Assembly (NCBI RefSeq): GCF_018861905.1
Contig: NZ_JAHLDU010000001.1
Coordinates: 186,001-250,000 of the forward strand
Direction of reading: 5' to 3'
DNA length: 64,000 nt
DNA from: Clostridium sp. DSM 17811
Lineage (GTDB): Bacteria > Bacillota > Clostridia > Clostridiales > Clostridiaceae
The notes below the pieces were generated by a model. It did no database searches and was not told the origin of the DNA. It worked only from the letters and a program-made list of their open reading frames with translations. Below, one piece after another: positions 1-9,642 of the stretch. The first letter of the stretch is position 1; each line of letters opens with the position of its first letter. Made by a program: the position numbers and the translations under genes.

Positions 1-864
<864 letters not shown>

Positions 865-1017
865 TTACCTCCAAATTTTTTATCTATGTTATTATTACCT
901 AAGTTTAATCAATATAATCCTAAGTTAATAGAATTTAAACTAAACTTAGATAATATAATAGTTTGATTCAATTTTCATTTAGTTTAAAATTTAATGATAT
1001 TTCAGCGATCCAGGAGA

Positions 1018-2547
1018 TTACTTAATTAAAGATTTCCCTGTCATTTCGCTAGGTACATCGAGCCCCATAACTTGTAGCATAGTAGGTGCAATGTCTGCAA
1101 GTATTCCACTCTCTTTTAAATCTTTACTGTGATTTGACACATATGTGAATGGAACTAAGTTTGTAGTATGTGCAGTCATTGGCTTACCTGATGAATAATC
1201 AATCATTTGCTCAGAATTTCCATGATCCGCTGTTATAAATACAGTTCCGTCTTTACCGAGTACTGACTCAACAACTTTTCCAAGACATTCATCAACTGTT
1301 TCTATAGCCTTTTTAGCAGCTTCAAAAACTCCTGTATGGCCTACCATATCTGGATTAGCATAATTTAATATTATCATGTCGTACTCATCTGTATCTAATC
1401 TTTTAAGTAACTCTGTAGTAACCTCGCGGGCACTCATTTCTGGCTGTAAGTCGTATGTTGCGACTTTTGGAGATGGAATTAATGCTCTATCTTCATTATC
1501 ATTTGGAGCCTCAACCCCACCATTAAAGAAAAATGTAATATGAGCATATTTTTCAGTTTCAGCTATTCTTAACTGTTTTTTACCCATTTTACTAACATAT
1601 TCTCCAAGTGTATTAGTGTAACTTTCTGGTGTATACGCAACATCAACATTTTCTATAGATAGATCATATTGAGTAGTACATACATAATTAAGCTTTAATG
1701 ACTCTCTTTTAAAACCATCAAATACCTTATCATTTATTGCACGAGTAAGTTCGCGAGCTCTGTCTGGTCTAAAATTAAAACATATTACAGTATCGTTATT
1801 ACTAATAGCTGCAACTGGTTTATTATTTTCCATTATAACAGTTGGAAGAACAAATTCATCTGTCTTGTTATCATGCATAGCTTTTTTAACTGCCTCTATT
1901 GCTGATGTGTCTTTCTCACCTTTAGATAGGACCATAGCATTATATGCAAGTTCCACTCTTTCCCATCTCTTATCTCTATCCATAGCATAATATCTACCAC
2001 AAATAGAAGCGATTTTACCAAGACCTATTTCATTCATATATTCTTCTATTTCTGCTATGTATTTAAGTGCTGAACCAGGTTGCACATCTCTACCATCTAA
2101 GAACGCATGAACATAAACTTTTTTAGCACCTTTATCTTTAGCTAGCTTTATTAGAGCTTTCAAATGATCAATATGAGAGTGAACTCCTCCATCAGAAAGT
2201 AATCCTAAAAGATGAATTGAAGAATTCGTCTTTATTGCTTTATCTATTGCTTTGTTAAAAGCAACATTCGCAAAGAAGTCTCCTTCTTTGATTTCTTTTG
2301 TTATTTTTGTTAGTGCTTGATATATAATTCTACCAGCACCTATGTTTAAATGACCAACTTCTGAATTTCCCATTTGGCCCTCTGGAAGTCCTACTTCTAG
2401 TCCACTTGCAACTAATTTTGTGCTTGGGTATTTCTTTATTAACCTATCATAATTCGGTTTGCTTGCTGCAGCTACTGCATTTCCATCAACGGTATTTGAT
2501 AATCCAAATCCATCTAAAATCATTAGCATTACTGGTTTTTTTGACAT
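1018..2547 (-). CDS. gpmI: 2,3-bisphosphoglycerate-independent phosphoglycerate mutase
   Basis: Interconverts 3- and 2-phosphoglycerate using a phosphoserine and two metal ions (usually Mn2+). At 509 residues it has normal length. The N-terminal metal motif LMILDGFG, the catalytic serine region GQMGNSEVGHLNIGAGR, the FLDGRD segment and the C-terminal TADHGN metal motif are all visible. The ATG sits behind a GGGGGG ribosome binding site. It lies between tpiA and eno in the usual cggR-gap-pgk-tpiA-gpmI-eno order of Bacillota. This is the alkaline-phosphatase-fold enzyme, not the cofactor-dependent mutase. Confidence 0.96.
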   Translation of the reverse strand: MSKKPVMLMILDGFGLSNTVDGNAVAAASKPNYDRLIKKYPSTKLVASGLEVGLPEGQMGNSEVGHLNIGAGRIIYQALTKITKEIKEGDFFANVAFNKAIDKAIKTNSSIHLLGLLSDGGVHSHIDHLKALIKLAKDKGAKKVYVHAFLDGRDVQPGSALKYIAEIEEYMNEIGLGKIASICGRYYAMDRDKRWERVELAYNAMVLSKGEKDTSAIEAVKKAMHDNKTDEFVLPTVIMENNKPVAAISNNDTVICFNFRPDRARELTRAINDKVFDGFKRESLKLNYVCTTQYDLSIENVDVAYTPESYTNTLGEYVSKMGKKQLRIAETEKYAHITFFFNGGVEAPNDNEDRALIPSPKVATYDLQPEMSAREVTTELLKRLDTDEYDMIILNYANPDMVGHTGVFEAAKKAIETVDECLGKVVESVLGKDGTVFITADHGNSEQMIDYSSGKPMTAHTTNLVPFTYVSNHSKDLKESGILADIAPTMLQVMGLDVPSEMTGKSLIK

Positions 2548-2576
2548 TTATTTTCCCCCCACTAATTGTTTCTAAA

Positions 2577-2606
2577 AGCAATACACATTTCTGTGTATTG
2601 CTATTT
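2577..2606. terminator. Hairpin between tpiA and gpmI
   Basis: A perfect stem AGCAATACAC / GTGTATTGCT with a short loop is followed by ATTTTTT on the plus strand. On the minus strand, the direction of the operon, the T-run is weaker (GCTTTTAG). It may act as a partial terminator or an mRNA processing/stability element rather than a full stop. Confidence 0.5.
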
Positions 2607-2672
2607 TTTGTAATTTGTTATAATTATAATTAACCAACCAATATGGCCAGCTATTTTAGTAGATGAAGCTAC

Positions 2673-2706
2673 TTTAGTAAACGAATTCGCTAAAGTAGCT
2701 TTGTCT
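2673..2706. repeat. Inverted repeat just after tpiA
   Basis: AAGCTACTTTAG and CTAAAGTAGCTT form a 12-bp stem around a 12-nt loop immediately downstream of tpiA. No T-run follows on the operon strand. A role in transcript processing or 3'-end protection is inference. Confidence 0.5.
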
Positions 2707-2716
2707 AAAAAACAAC

Positions 2717-3463
2717 TTAGTAGTTTACTATTCCAGCGAAGTCTTGTGCCTTAAGGCTAGCTCCTCCGATTAAACCACCATCTATATCTGATTTAGCCAT
2801 TTGTTCTTTTATAGTTGATGGTTTAACAGAACCACCATATTGAATTCTAACTTTTTCAGCTACTTCACTACCAAACATAGCTCCAACAGTTGCTCTTATA
2901 AATGCAATTGTCTCATTAGCTTGATCAGCAGTTGCAGTTTTACCTGTTCCTATAGCCCAAATTGGTTCATAAGCAATAACTAATTTTTCCACTTGCTCTT
3001 TTATAAGTCCTTCTAAATCTAATTTTACTTGACTTGCTAAAACTTTTTCTGTAATATTTCCTTCTCTATCACTAAGAGTTTCGCCTACACAAAGTATAGG
3101 AATGATATTATGGCTATAAGCAGCTTTAAGCTTTTTGTTTACAGCTTCATCTGTCTCATTGAAATATTGTCTTCTTTCACTATGTCCAATTATAACATAA
3201 TCAACACCAATATCTTCTAACATTCCTGGAGAAACTTCGCCTGTAAAAGCACCACTTTCTTCATAAAACATGTTTTGAGCTCCAACCTTTATATTTGTAC
3301 CCTTAGTTGCTTTTATTACTGCATCTAAACATAAAAATGTAGGGCAAACCACAACATCACATTTTGCATCTTTAACTAATGGTTTCATTTCCTCAATTAA
3401 AGTTACAGCCTGCGCTACAGTTTTATTCATCTTCCAATTTCCTGCAATTATACCTTTTCTCAT
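2717..3463 (-). CDS. tpiA: Triosephosphate isomerase
   Basis: Interconverts dihydroxyacetone phosphate and glyceraldehyde-3-phosphate. The TIM-barrel signatures are present: GNWKMNK near the N-terminus (substrate Lys), IIGHSERR (catalytic His), [11 protein letters not shown] (catalytic Glu) and the YGGSV / GGLIGGASL phosphate-binding loops. A longer frame begins with a TTG that lies inside the GGGAGG ribosome binding site, so the ATG giving [11 protein letters not shown] is chosen. That gives 248 residues, the usual length. It is co-oriented with pgk upstream and gpmI downstream. Confidence 0.97.
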   Translation of the reverse strand: MRKGIIAGNWKMNKTVAQAVTLIEEMKPLVKDAKCDVVVCPTFLCLDAVIKATKGTNIKVGAQNMFYEESGAFTGEVSPGMLEDIGVDYVIIGHSERRQYFNETDEAVNKKLKAAYSHNIIPILCVGETLSDREGNITEKVLASQVKLDLEGLIKEQVEKLVIAYEPIWAIGTGKTATADQANETIAFIRATVGAMFGSEVAEKVRIQYGGSVKPSTIKEQMAKSDIDGGLIGGASLKAQDFAGIVNY

Positions 3464-3541
3464 AAAAAAACCTCCCAATATTTCTTTGTAATCGGTAAAA
3501 CATATATATTCAAAACTTTAAAGTAGCATAGTTTTATTTAC

Positions 3542-4738
3542 CTATTTATCTGTAAGAGCTTCAATTCCTGGTAATAATTTACCTTCTAAAAATTCAAGAG
3601 ACGCTCCACCACCGGTAGATATATGAGTCATTTTATCTCCAAATCCTAATTGATTAACAGCTGCTGCACTATCTCCACCACCTATTACAGTAGTTCCATC
3701 AACTTTTGACATAGCCTCAGCTACAGCAATTGTTCCTTTTGCGAAGTTTTTAAATTCGAATACACCCATTGGGCCATTCCAAACAATAGTTTTAGCTGTG
3801 CTTATAGCACCTTTATATATTTCACAAGTCTTAGGTCCAATATCAAGTCCCATGTAACCATCTTTAATGTTTTGATCCTCTGTAACTACTGGCTCTGCAT
3901 CAGCTGAAAATTTATCTGCAACTATATGATCAACTGGTATTAAGAATTTAATTCCTTTTGACTCAGCCTTTTGCATCATATCTTTAGCATATTCTACTTT
4001 ATCTTCCTCAACTAGAGAACTTCCTACAGAGTAACCACCGGCTTTTAAGAATGTATATGCCATTCCTCCACCAATTATTAGTGTATCTACTTTATCAAGT
4101 AAATTAGCAATAACAGCTATTTTATCAGATACTTTAGCTCCACCTAAAATTGCAACGAATGGTCTAACAGGGCTATTTACTGCATCACCTAAGAATTTTA
4201 ATTCCTTTTGAATTAAATATCCACATACTGATGTTTTAACAAACTCAGTTACACCAACTGTAGAGCAATGAGCTCTATGAGCTGTTCCAAATGCATCATT
4301 TACAAAAATATCTGCAAGAGAAGCTAATTCTTTTGAAAAGTTTTCTTTGTTTTTAGTTTCTTCTTTTCTATATCTTGTATTTTCTAGTAATATAACGTCT
4401 CCATCATTCATTTTAGATACGACAGATTTCACATTATCACTAACAACATTTGGGTCTGCTGCAAAAATCACTTCTTTTTTTAACATTTCGCTTAATCTTT
4501 TAGCTACTGGTGCTAAAGAAAGTTCAGGTTTTGCCTCACCGTTTGGTTTTCCAAGATGTGAGCATAAAATTAATTTCGCTCCATTTTTAATTAAATATTC
4601 TATTGTTGGCATTGCACCTACTAATCTATTTACATCTGTAATTTCTCCATCTTTTAGTGGCACATTGAAATCACATCTTACTAAAACCTTTTTGCCCTTA
4701 ACCTCAATATCCTCAATTGTTTTCTTATTAAATTTCAT
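3542..4738 (-). CDS. pgk: Phosphoglycerate kinase
   Basis: Transfers phosphate from 1,3-bisphosphoglycerate to ADP. About 398 residues, normal length. Visible family motifs are VRCDFNVPL near the N-terminus, the SHLGKP and ENTRYRKEE segments, the hinge and LGGAKVSDK region, the nucleotide-binding GGGMAYTF, and the C-terminal GGGDSAAAV and STGGGASLE. Two in-frame ATGs lie close together. The second (MKFNKK) has the better 7-nt spacing from GAGAGGAG and is taken as the start. A terminator-like hairpin separates it from gap, so pgk-to-eno expression may be partly uncoupled from gap. Confidence 0.97.
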   Translation of the reverse strand: MKFNKKTIEDIEVKGKKVLVRCDFNVPLKDGEITDVNRLVGAMPTIEYLIKNGAKLILCSHLGKPNGEAKPELSLAPVAKRLSEMLKKEVIFAADPNVVSDNVKSVVSKMNDGDVILLENTRYRKEETKNKENFSKELASLADIFVNDAFGTAHRAHCSTVGVTEFVKTSVCGYLIQKELKFLGDAVNSPVRPFVAILGGAKVSDKIAVIANLLDKVDTLIIGGGMAYTFLKAGGYSVGSSLVEEDKVEYAKDMMQKAESKGIKFLIPVDHIVADKFSADAEPVVTEDQNIKDGYMGLDIGPKTCEIYKGAISTAKTIVWNGPMGVFEFKNFAKGTIAVAEAMSKVDGTTVIGGGDSAAAVNQLGFGDKMTHISTGGGASLEFLEGKLLPGIEALTDK

Positions 4739-4835
4739 ACACATTCTCCTCTCACACTGTTTATATTATAAACTTTTGTACTTTCTATCAAATGTAGTAT
4801 GTTCTGTGAACCATACTCATATACTAGAATAAGCA

Positions 4836-4878
4836 ATAAAAAGGCCTGGTTCCATAGACTACCTATAAAACCAGACCT
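4836..4878 (-). terminator. Terminator-like hairpin between gap and pgk
   Basis: On the minus strand AGGTCTGGTT pairs with AACCAGGCCT around a 16-nt loop and is followed directly by TTTTTATTG. This is a good intrinsic terminator shape placed inside the glycolytic cluster, just after gap. It would tend to raise gap transcript over the downstream genes if read-through is partial. Confidence 0.7.
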
Positions 4879-4914
4879 CAATACTATACTTACAGTTTTA
4901 TAGTAAACTAAATT

Positions 4915-5922
4915 TTATAGTTTATCTGCAACAAATTTAGCTAAATCAGCTAATTTACTTGAATATGCTGCTTCATTATCGTACCATGAAACGACTTTAA
5001 CCATATTTCCTTCAATAACCATAGTTGACATTGCATCAATAATAGAAGTTCTTTCGTCTCCTTTGTAATCTATAGAAACTAATGGTTCTTCACTGTATCC
5101 AAGGATACCCTTCATTTCATTTTCAGAAGCTTTTTTAAATGCTGCATTTACTTCTTCTATAGTAACATCTCTTCCAAGTTCAGCTACTAAATCTACACAT
5201 GAAACTGTTGGAGTTGGAACTCTTAATGAGAATCCGTTTAATTTTCCTTTTAATTGTGGTAAAACTAATGCTACTGCTTTAGCTGCACCTGTTGTAGTAG
5301 GAATCATTGATAATGTAGCAGCTCTTGCACGTCTCATATCATTGTGAGGAGCGTCTAATAATCTTTGATCTCCAGTATATGAATGAATTGTAGTCATTAA
5401 GCCTTTAACTATTGTGAATTCTTTGTCTAATATTTTAGCAAATGGTGCTAAACAATTAGTAGTACATGAAGCATTAGATATTATGTTATGTTTTGATGAA
5501 TCATATTTTTCTTCATTAACACCCATAACTATTGTTATATCTTCATTTTTAGCTGGTGCAGATATAAGAACTTTTTTAACACTAACTCCTAAATGATCAG
5601 CTGCTTTAGTAGCATCTGTAAAGAATCCAGTTGACTCAAGTACGATTTCTACTCCAAGTGAACTCCAATCAATGTTTTTAGGTTCTCTTTCAGCGAATAT
5701 TTTAATTTCTTTTCCGTTAACAACTATAGAATTTTCTTTAGCTTCTACAGTTCCGTCAAATTTTCCGTAAAGTGAATCATATTTTAAAAGATGTGCTAGT
5801 GTAGCAGCATCTGTTAAATCATTGATTCCTACTACTTCTAACTCTGTTGAATAATTTTTTACTAATGCGTTAAATACGTTTCTTCCTATTCTTCCAAATC
5901 CATTAATTCCTACTTTTACCAT
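4915..5922 (-). CDS. gap: Glyceraldehyde-3-phosphate dehydrogenase, type I
   Basis: Oxidative phosphorylation of glyceraldehyde-3-phosphate using NAD+. It has 335 residues, the typical length. The N-terminal Rossmann motif GINGFGRIGRN is present. The catalytic SNASCTTNC contains the active-site Cys, and the C-terminal SWYDNEAAYSS is conserved. An Asp in the GINDL segment after the second strand favours NAD over NADP. It starts with ATG behind AGGAGG, 80 bp after cggR, the regulator expected to control it. Confidence 0.97.
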   Translation of the reverse strand: MVKVGINGFGRIGRNVFNALVKNYSTELEVVGINDLTDAATLAHLLKYDSLYGKFDGTVEAKENSIVVNGKEIKIFAEREPKNIDWSSLGVEIVLESTGFFTDATKAADHLGVSVKKVLISAPAKNEDITIVMGVNEEKYDSSKHNIISNASCTTNCLAPFAKILDKEFTIVKGLMTTIHSYTGDQRLLDAPHNDMRRARAATLSMIPTTTGAAKAVALVLPQLKGKLNGFSLRVPTPTVSCVDLVAELGRDVTIEEVNAAFKKASENEMKGILGYSEEPLVSIDYKGDERTSIIDAMSTMVIEGNMVKVVSWYDNEAAYSSKLADLAKFVADKL

Positions 5923-6003
5923 TTTGGCAAAACCTCCTAAAATTTTAATTAAATAATTATATGTAAATATATAATTCTCTCTTTAATAAAATCATTATAT
6001 AGT

Positions 6004-7038
6004 TTACTCTCTTTTTTCTAAAATATTTATAATTTTTTGTGCGGCCGCTTCATCAATTATCAAAACAGTACTAGAACGGTTGATTTCAGTGGCAATAATT
6101 GCTCTAGCTTTATTCTTTCCTGCTGCTACTGCAATTAGTATTTTTTCATGTTTAACATCTTCATTTTTTACCATAATAGTAGGTGTGGAATAAAGTATCT
6201 CACCTAATTCATTATAATATTGACCAAATGCTTCACCTACTGCACCTAATTCTTCAAGTTCCCTAATCTTTTTTTGTGGTATTCCCCTTTTAAGAGCCAT
6301 ATCTTTTGCGATACCTATACCATAAAGAAGAATATCAGCACTTCGAATTTTATCAATTATATTTTTTATATCTTTTTCATTTAATATAGTTTCTAATGCC
6401 GCGTTGCTTAAATTGTCAGGTACATGTAGTAACTCGTAATTTCCACCAATTCTATTTGCTAGCCTTGCAACCAGAGTATTAGCTTGCATTTCTACATTTC
6501 TCGCCATACCACCTCTAGCTGGAAGCACCAAGATGTTTTTGTACTTATTGTTTTTAGGGAAACTATCTACAACTTCTTTTACAGTAGTTCCACCGGTTAA
6601 TGCAATTATACTATTATCTTCAATGATATCCATAGCATAATTTGCCGCTGCCTTCCCTAGTTCTTTAAGAACACTTTTATCAATTTCTACATCTCCGGGA
6701 ACAATTATAACTTGCTTAAGTTTCAAGTGTTTTTCAATAGATTTCTCAATTTTAGATAATCCTTTGATTTCATGAATGAATCCCTTTAACTGATGTATAA
6801 TTTCTTCTCCATCAGATGTTATAAACATACCCAATGCATTAACTTCAATTAAGTTCTGAGACTTCAGAAAATTTATTTCATTTCTTACTATCCTCTCGCT
6901 TATACACATATGATTTGATAAAATCCTACGTCCTATAGGTTGATTATAACATATCATTCTTAATATATCATGCCGTTTCTCAAGAAGTTCTATCAATTCA
7001 GGCACTATCTTCTGTTCTAACTTTAAAATATTCTCCAC
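6004..7038 (-). CDS. cggR: Central glycolytic genes regulator (SorC/DeoR type)
   Basis: A 344-residue DNA-binding repressor. An N-terminal winged helix-turn-helix (about residues 20-85) is followed by the SorC sugar-phosphate-binding domain, with typical segments GGTTVKEV, ILVLPARGGM and the C-terminal AVAAGKNKARAI. In Bacillus the homolog represses the gapA operon and is relieved by fructose-1,6-bisphosphate. Its position directly upstream of gap supports the same job here. The start is GTG behind AAAGGTG. A candidate operator lies in its own leader. Confidence 0.92.
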   Translation of the reverse strand: MENILKLEQKIVPELIELLEKRHDILRMICYNQPIGRRILSNHMCISERIVRNEINFLKSQNLIEVNALGMFITSDGEEIIHQLKGFIHEIKGLSKIEKSIEKHLKLKQVIIVPGDVEIDKSVLKELGKAAANYAMDIIEDNSIIALTGGTTVKEVVDSFPKNNKYKNILVLPARGGMARNVEMQANTLVARLANRIGGNYELLHVPDNLSNAALETILNEKDIKNIIDKIRSADILLYGIGIAKDMALKRGIPQKKIRELEELGAVGEAFGQYYNELGEILYSTPTIMVKNEDVKHEKILIAVAAGKNKARAIIATEINRSSTVLIIDEAAAQKIINILEKRE

Positions 7039-7050
7039 TTGAACACCTTT

Positions 7051-7070
7051 CTGGACTGTTTAAGTCCCAG
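7051..7070. promoter_or_regulatory. Candidate CggR operator in the cggR leader
   Basis: The minus strand reads CTGGGACTTAAACAGTCCAG, an interrupted palindrome GGGAC-N6-GTCC. It lies 13 bp upstream of the cggR start codon. The layout resembles the GGGAC-N6-TGTCC half of the known Bacillus CggR operator, but only one clear unit is seen here. A weaker GGACTCC lies about 100 bp further upstream. Autoregulation of cggR-gap is inferred. Confidence 0.55.
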
Positions 7071-7183
7071 CATATATTTTCTGCTCCCACTTACATTATA
7101 GTTGAAATGCTAACATTTTTAAATTAGTATTTCCAAAAAATATGTTAACATTTTGTTAACGGAGTCCTTAAATAAACAAATTT

Positions 7184-8560
7184 TTAAAATCTTTTGCGTT
7201 TACTTGAGCTTTTAATTTCAAGTTCTTCGCGATATTTTGCTACTGTTCTTCTAGAAATATTCACCCCTTCAGCATTTAACCGATTACAAATAATTTGATC
7301 AGACAAAGGTTTTTTTGCATCCTCGTTCTCTACCATTTCCTTAATATTCTTTTTAATATTAATTGTAGATATATCCTCTCCGCCTATACCTGATGTTATT
7401 CCATTGGTAAAAAAGTCTTTAATTTTAACGACTTTACCATCATTTATACTTACATATTTTTCTCTAATTGCACGACTTATGGTAGATTCATGCATCTCTA
7501 AATTGTTAGCTATTATTTTAAGCGTCATTGGCTTTAGATATTCTTGCCCTCTGTCAAAATACTCCCTTTGAACTTCTAATATTTCTTCTAAAACTCTATG
7601 TACAGTGTTTTTTCTTTGTTCAATACTTTTTATAAGAAACATCGCGCTATTAAGCTTATCTTTTACATATTCTACGGCTTCAACATCTTTTTCATCTTTA
7701 ATTATTTCCTTATACAAATTATTTATATTTAATTTAGGAAGTACATCTTCATTCATAGAAATAACATATTGATCATCAATTTTATTTATATAAGCATCTG
7801 GTACAACATATTTAACAGTCTCGCCCGTATAAAATCCTCTTGATGGTTTAGGTTCTAAATTTTTTATTATATCTCCATATTTTTGGACTTCGCTTATTTT
7901 AATTTTTAATTTTTTCGCTATCTCACTATATTTATTTTCTGCGAGTAGCTCTAAATAATCATTAATTATTTTACATATATTTTCATCATCCATCCCTAGA
8001 TTGTACAATTGAATTGATAAACATTCTCTTAGATTTCTAGCTCCTATACCTTCTGGATCTAAAGATTGAAAAATAGAAAGAGCTACTTCTGCCTTTTTAT
8101 TTGATATTCCAAGTTCTTTACATATATCAGGTAGACTTGCTGCTAAATAACCCTTAGCATCTAAATTTTCTGCCATGTATTTGCATATATTCAAAATATC
8201 ACTTTTCTGAGTAAGCTCACCTATTTGCTGCTTAATATAATCTTTAAGAGATTTTTCCTCTGCAATATAGTAAAATGGAGAAACTTCATCACCATCATTC
8301 TTTGTTGCATGATTTTTTACTTTATATCCATCTTTATCAAGGTATTTAATTATTTCTTTATAATCATTAACATCATAGTCATTACTTTTGCTGTTTTGCA
8401 AATCTTTTTCCTCTAGCACTGGATTCTCTTGCATTTCCTTATTAACATACTGACCAAGCTCTTGTGCTGACATTTGAAGAAGTTTAACAGACATTTGCAT
8501 TTCTTGCGTCATTATTAATTTTTGTTCTTGGACCAGGTTTAAGCCAAAATTAATATTCAT
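7184..8560 (-). CDS. rpoN: RNA polymerase sigma-54 factor
   Basis: Alternative sigma factor that works with AAA+ enhancer-binding activators. The N-terminal Gln/Leu-rich region I is visible (FGLNLVQEQKLIMTQEMQMS). The core-binding domain lies in the middle, a helix-turn-helix near residues 355-385, and the C-terminal RpoN box ISRRTVAKYREEL is nearly canonical. Upstream in-frame GTG and ATG codons overlap the GAGGTG ribosome binding site. The ATG giving MNINFGLN has suitable spacing, for about 458 residues. It lies upstream of cggR on the same strand, an arrangement also known in other clostridia. No activator gene is in the window. Confidence 0.95.
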   Translation of the reverse strand: MNINFGLNLVQEQKLIMTQEMQMSVKLLQMSAQELGQYVNKEMQENPVLEEKDLQNSKSNDYDVNDYKEIIKYLDKDGYKVKNHATKNDGDEVSPFYYIAEEKSLKDYIKQQIGELTQKSDILNICKYMAENLDAKGYLAASLPDICKELGISNKKAEVALSIFQSLDPEGIGARNLRECLSIQLYNLGMDDENICKIINDYLELLAENKYSEIAKKLKIKISEVQKYGDIIKNLEPKPSRGFYTGETVKYVVPDAYINKIDDQYVISMNEDVLPKLNINNLYKEIIKDEKDVEAVEYVKDKLNSAMFLIKSIEQRKNTVHRVLEEILEVQREYFDRGQEYLKPMTLKIIANNLEMHESTISRAIREKYVSINDGKVVKIKDFFTNGITSGIGGEDISTINIKKNIKEMVENEDAKKPLSDQIICNRLNAEGVNISRRTVAKYREELEIKSSSKRKRF

Positions 8561-8641
8561 TTTATCCATCACCTCATGTAAATCATCTTATAAATATTAT
8601 AACATAGCGCGAATAGATTATACCTTAAGCTAGGACTAAAA

Positions 8642-8704
8642 ATAAAAAAATTCAGCATATTTTCCTATCACTATAATAAATGGTTGGAAACTATGCTGAG
8701 TTTT
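8642..8704. terminator. Terminator after the grdA-like gene (bidirectional shape)
   Basis: On the minus strand CTCAGCATAGTTTCC pairs with GGAAAATATGCTGA and is followed by a run of seven T. On the plus strand a TTTTTTAT run also follows. It ends the trxB-trxA-grdA-like transcript. Confidence 0.8.
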
Positions 8705-9187
8705 TTATTGCTTTAAGCTAACCTTACAGAACTTATCTCTAAAAGATTTTACCTCAGTTATTATTTCATCTATATCTAAAATCATTTCCATTACGCTACA
8801 CTGCTCATCATAAACTGATTTTATGAAAGCTTCTTTAATCTCTGGTTCAAATATATGGTATACGGGGAGCCCTAAAGCAATCCCAGCGAGTGGTCCAACA
8901 AAGGTTGGATCTCCTGCAGCTATTGTCTCTGCCGTTATTCCAGATGTCTCAGCTTCTGCTCCTCCAATAACCACTACTAAATTTTCTGCACCAAATTTTG
9001 ATGTAAGGTCTTTTACCACTTGCTGAAGTTCTATATCCATCGCTCCAGCTAAGCTGCAGGAAAAACATTTCGTTGTTGAAAATACAACTTGTGCTTTAGC
9101 AGACTTTACGCAGGTCTCTATTGCAGGTCCAGGTATTCCGTCTCTATCTCCAATTATTATAACCTTCCTTAACTTAAGCATTTTCAT
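8705..9187 (-). CDS. grdA: Glycine/sarcosine/betaine reductase protein A homolog, Cys instead of Sec
   Basis: Protein A of glycine reductase normally carries a carboxymethyl group on selenocysteine and is reduced by thioredoxin. The match is clear throughout: KVIIIGDRDGIPGPAIE, AGAMDIE, KFGAENLVVVIG, ETIAAGDPTFVGPLAG and VYDEQ. Family members read CFVU-T at the redox site. Here the segment is CFSCS, and the Sec codon position is TGC, so the protein is a cysteine variant. Upstream in-frame ATGs exist (longest frame starts at 9235). The pair of ATGs behind GAGAGG gives the usual N-terminus. It follows trxB and trxA, as in grd operons, but grdE, grdB, grdC and grdD are absent, so the role is uncertain. 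Confidence 0.9.
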   Translation of the reverse strand: MKMLKLRKVIIIGDRDGIPGPAIETCVKSAKAQVVFSTTKCFSCSLAGAMDIELQQVVKDLTSKFGAENLVVVIGGAEAETSGITAETIAAGDPTFVGPLAGIALGLPVYHIFEPEIKEAFIKSVYDEQCSVMEMILDIDEIITEVKSFRDKFCKVSLKQ

Positions 9188-9261
9188 CTTCCTCTCGTGC
9201 ATTTTACAAGTTACTAAATGCTTAATTGCATCCATCTTTCACCATAATCTAAAACATCAAA

Positions 9262-9591
9262 CTATAATGTATTATAGTACTCTTTTATAAAATTTTCTAC
9301 ATCATCTACTGACGAAATTTTATCTGGCGTAATTATGGAGACTTTCTCTGCTCCACTATATATTATCATTGTTGGTAGTCCAAGAACCCTTTGGGCTATG
9401 GCTGTTCTTCTTGACATTGATATATTTAAACTGGCAAATTTAATTTTATCAGAATATTTTTTAGAGAGTTCATTTACCCCTGGCATAAGTCTTAGGCAAA
9501 CTTTGCACTTATCACCCCAAAAATCCACAAATACAGGTTTTTCTGATTTAAATACTTCTTCTTCGAAATTATCTTTGGTGAGTTCTACCAT
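9262..9591 (-). CDS. trxA: Thioredoxin of the glycine reductase-associated type
   Basis: Small dithiol carrier, 109 residues. The thioredoxin fold is visible, with VFVDFWGDKCKVC (active site CKVC rather than the standard CGPC) and the cis-Pro segment LGLPTMII. Non-canonical CxxC motifs are typical of thioredoxins encoded in grd operons of amino-acid-fermenting clostridia. It is placed between trxB and the GrdA-like gene in the order trxB-trxA-grdA, so GrdA-like reduction is its likely task. ATG start. Confidence 0.9.
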   Translation of the reverse strand: MVELTKDNFEEEVFKSEKPVFVDFWGDKCKVCLRLMPGVNELSKKYSDKIKFASLNISMSRRTAIAQRVLGLPTMIIYSGAEKVSIITPDKISSVDDVENFIKEYYNTL

Positions 9592-9642
9592 TACTAATGC
9601 CTCCTAATGTATTAGTTTTATAATAATAAAACTAATACATTT

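Noticed and set aside
4347-4832. Long plus-strand open frame opposite pgk
   Set aside because: It is antisense to a strongly conserved gene, has no good start context, and codon bias of the other strand explains it. The same applies to other long frames opposite eno, fba, prfC and the glucan synthase-like gene.
7184-8560. Sigma-54-type promoters near rpoN
   Set aside because: I looked for TGGCAC-N5-TTGC patterns in the intergenic regions nearby and found none convincing.
8705-9235. Sec-TGA readthrough in the GrdA-like gene
   Set aside because: The codon at the selenocysteine position is TGC and the frame contains no internal TGA, so no recoding is needed.
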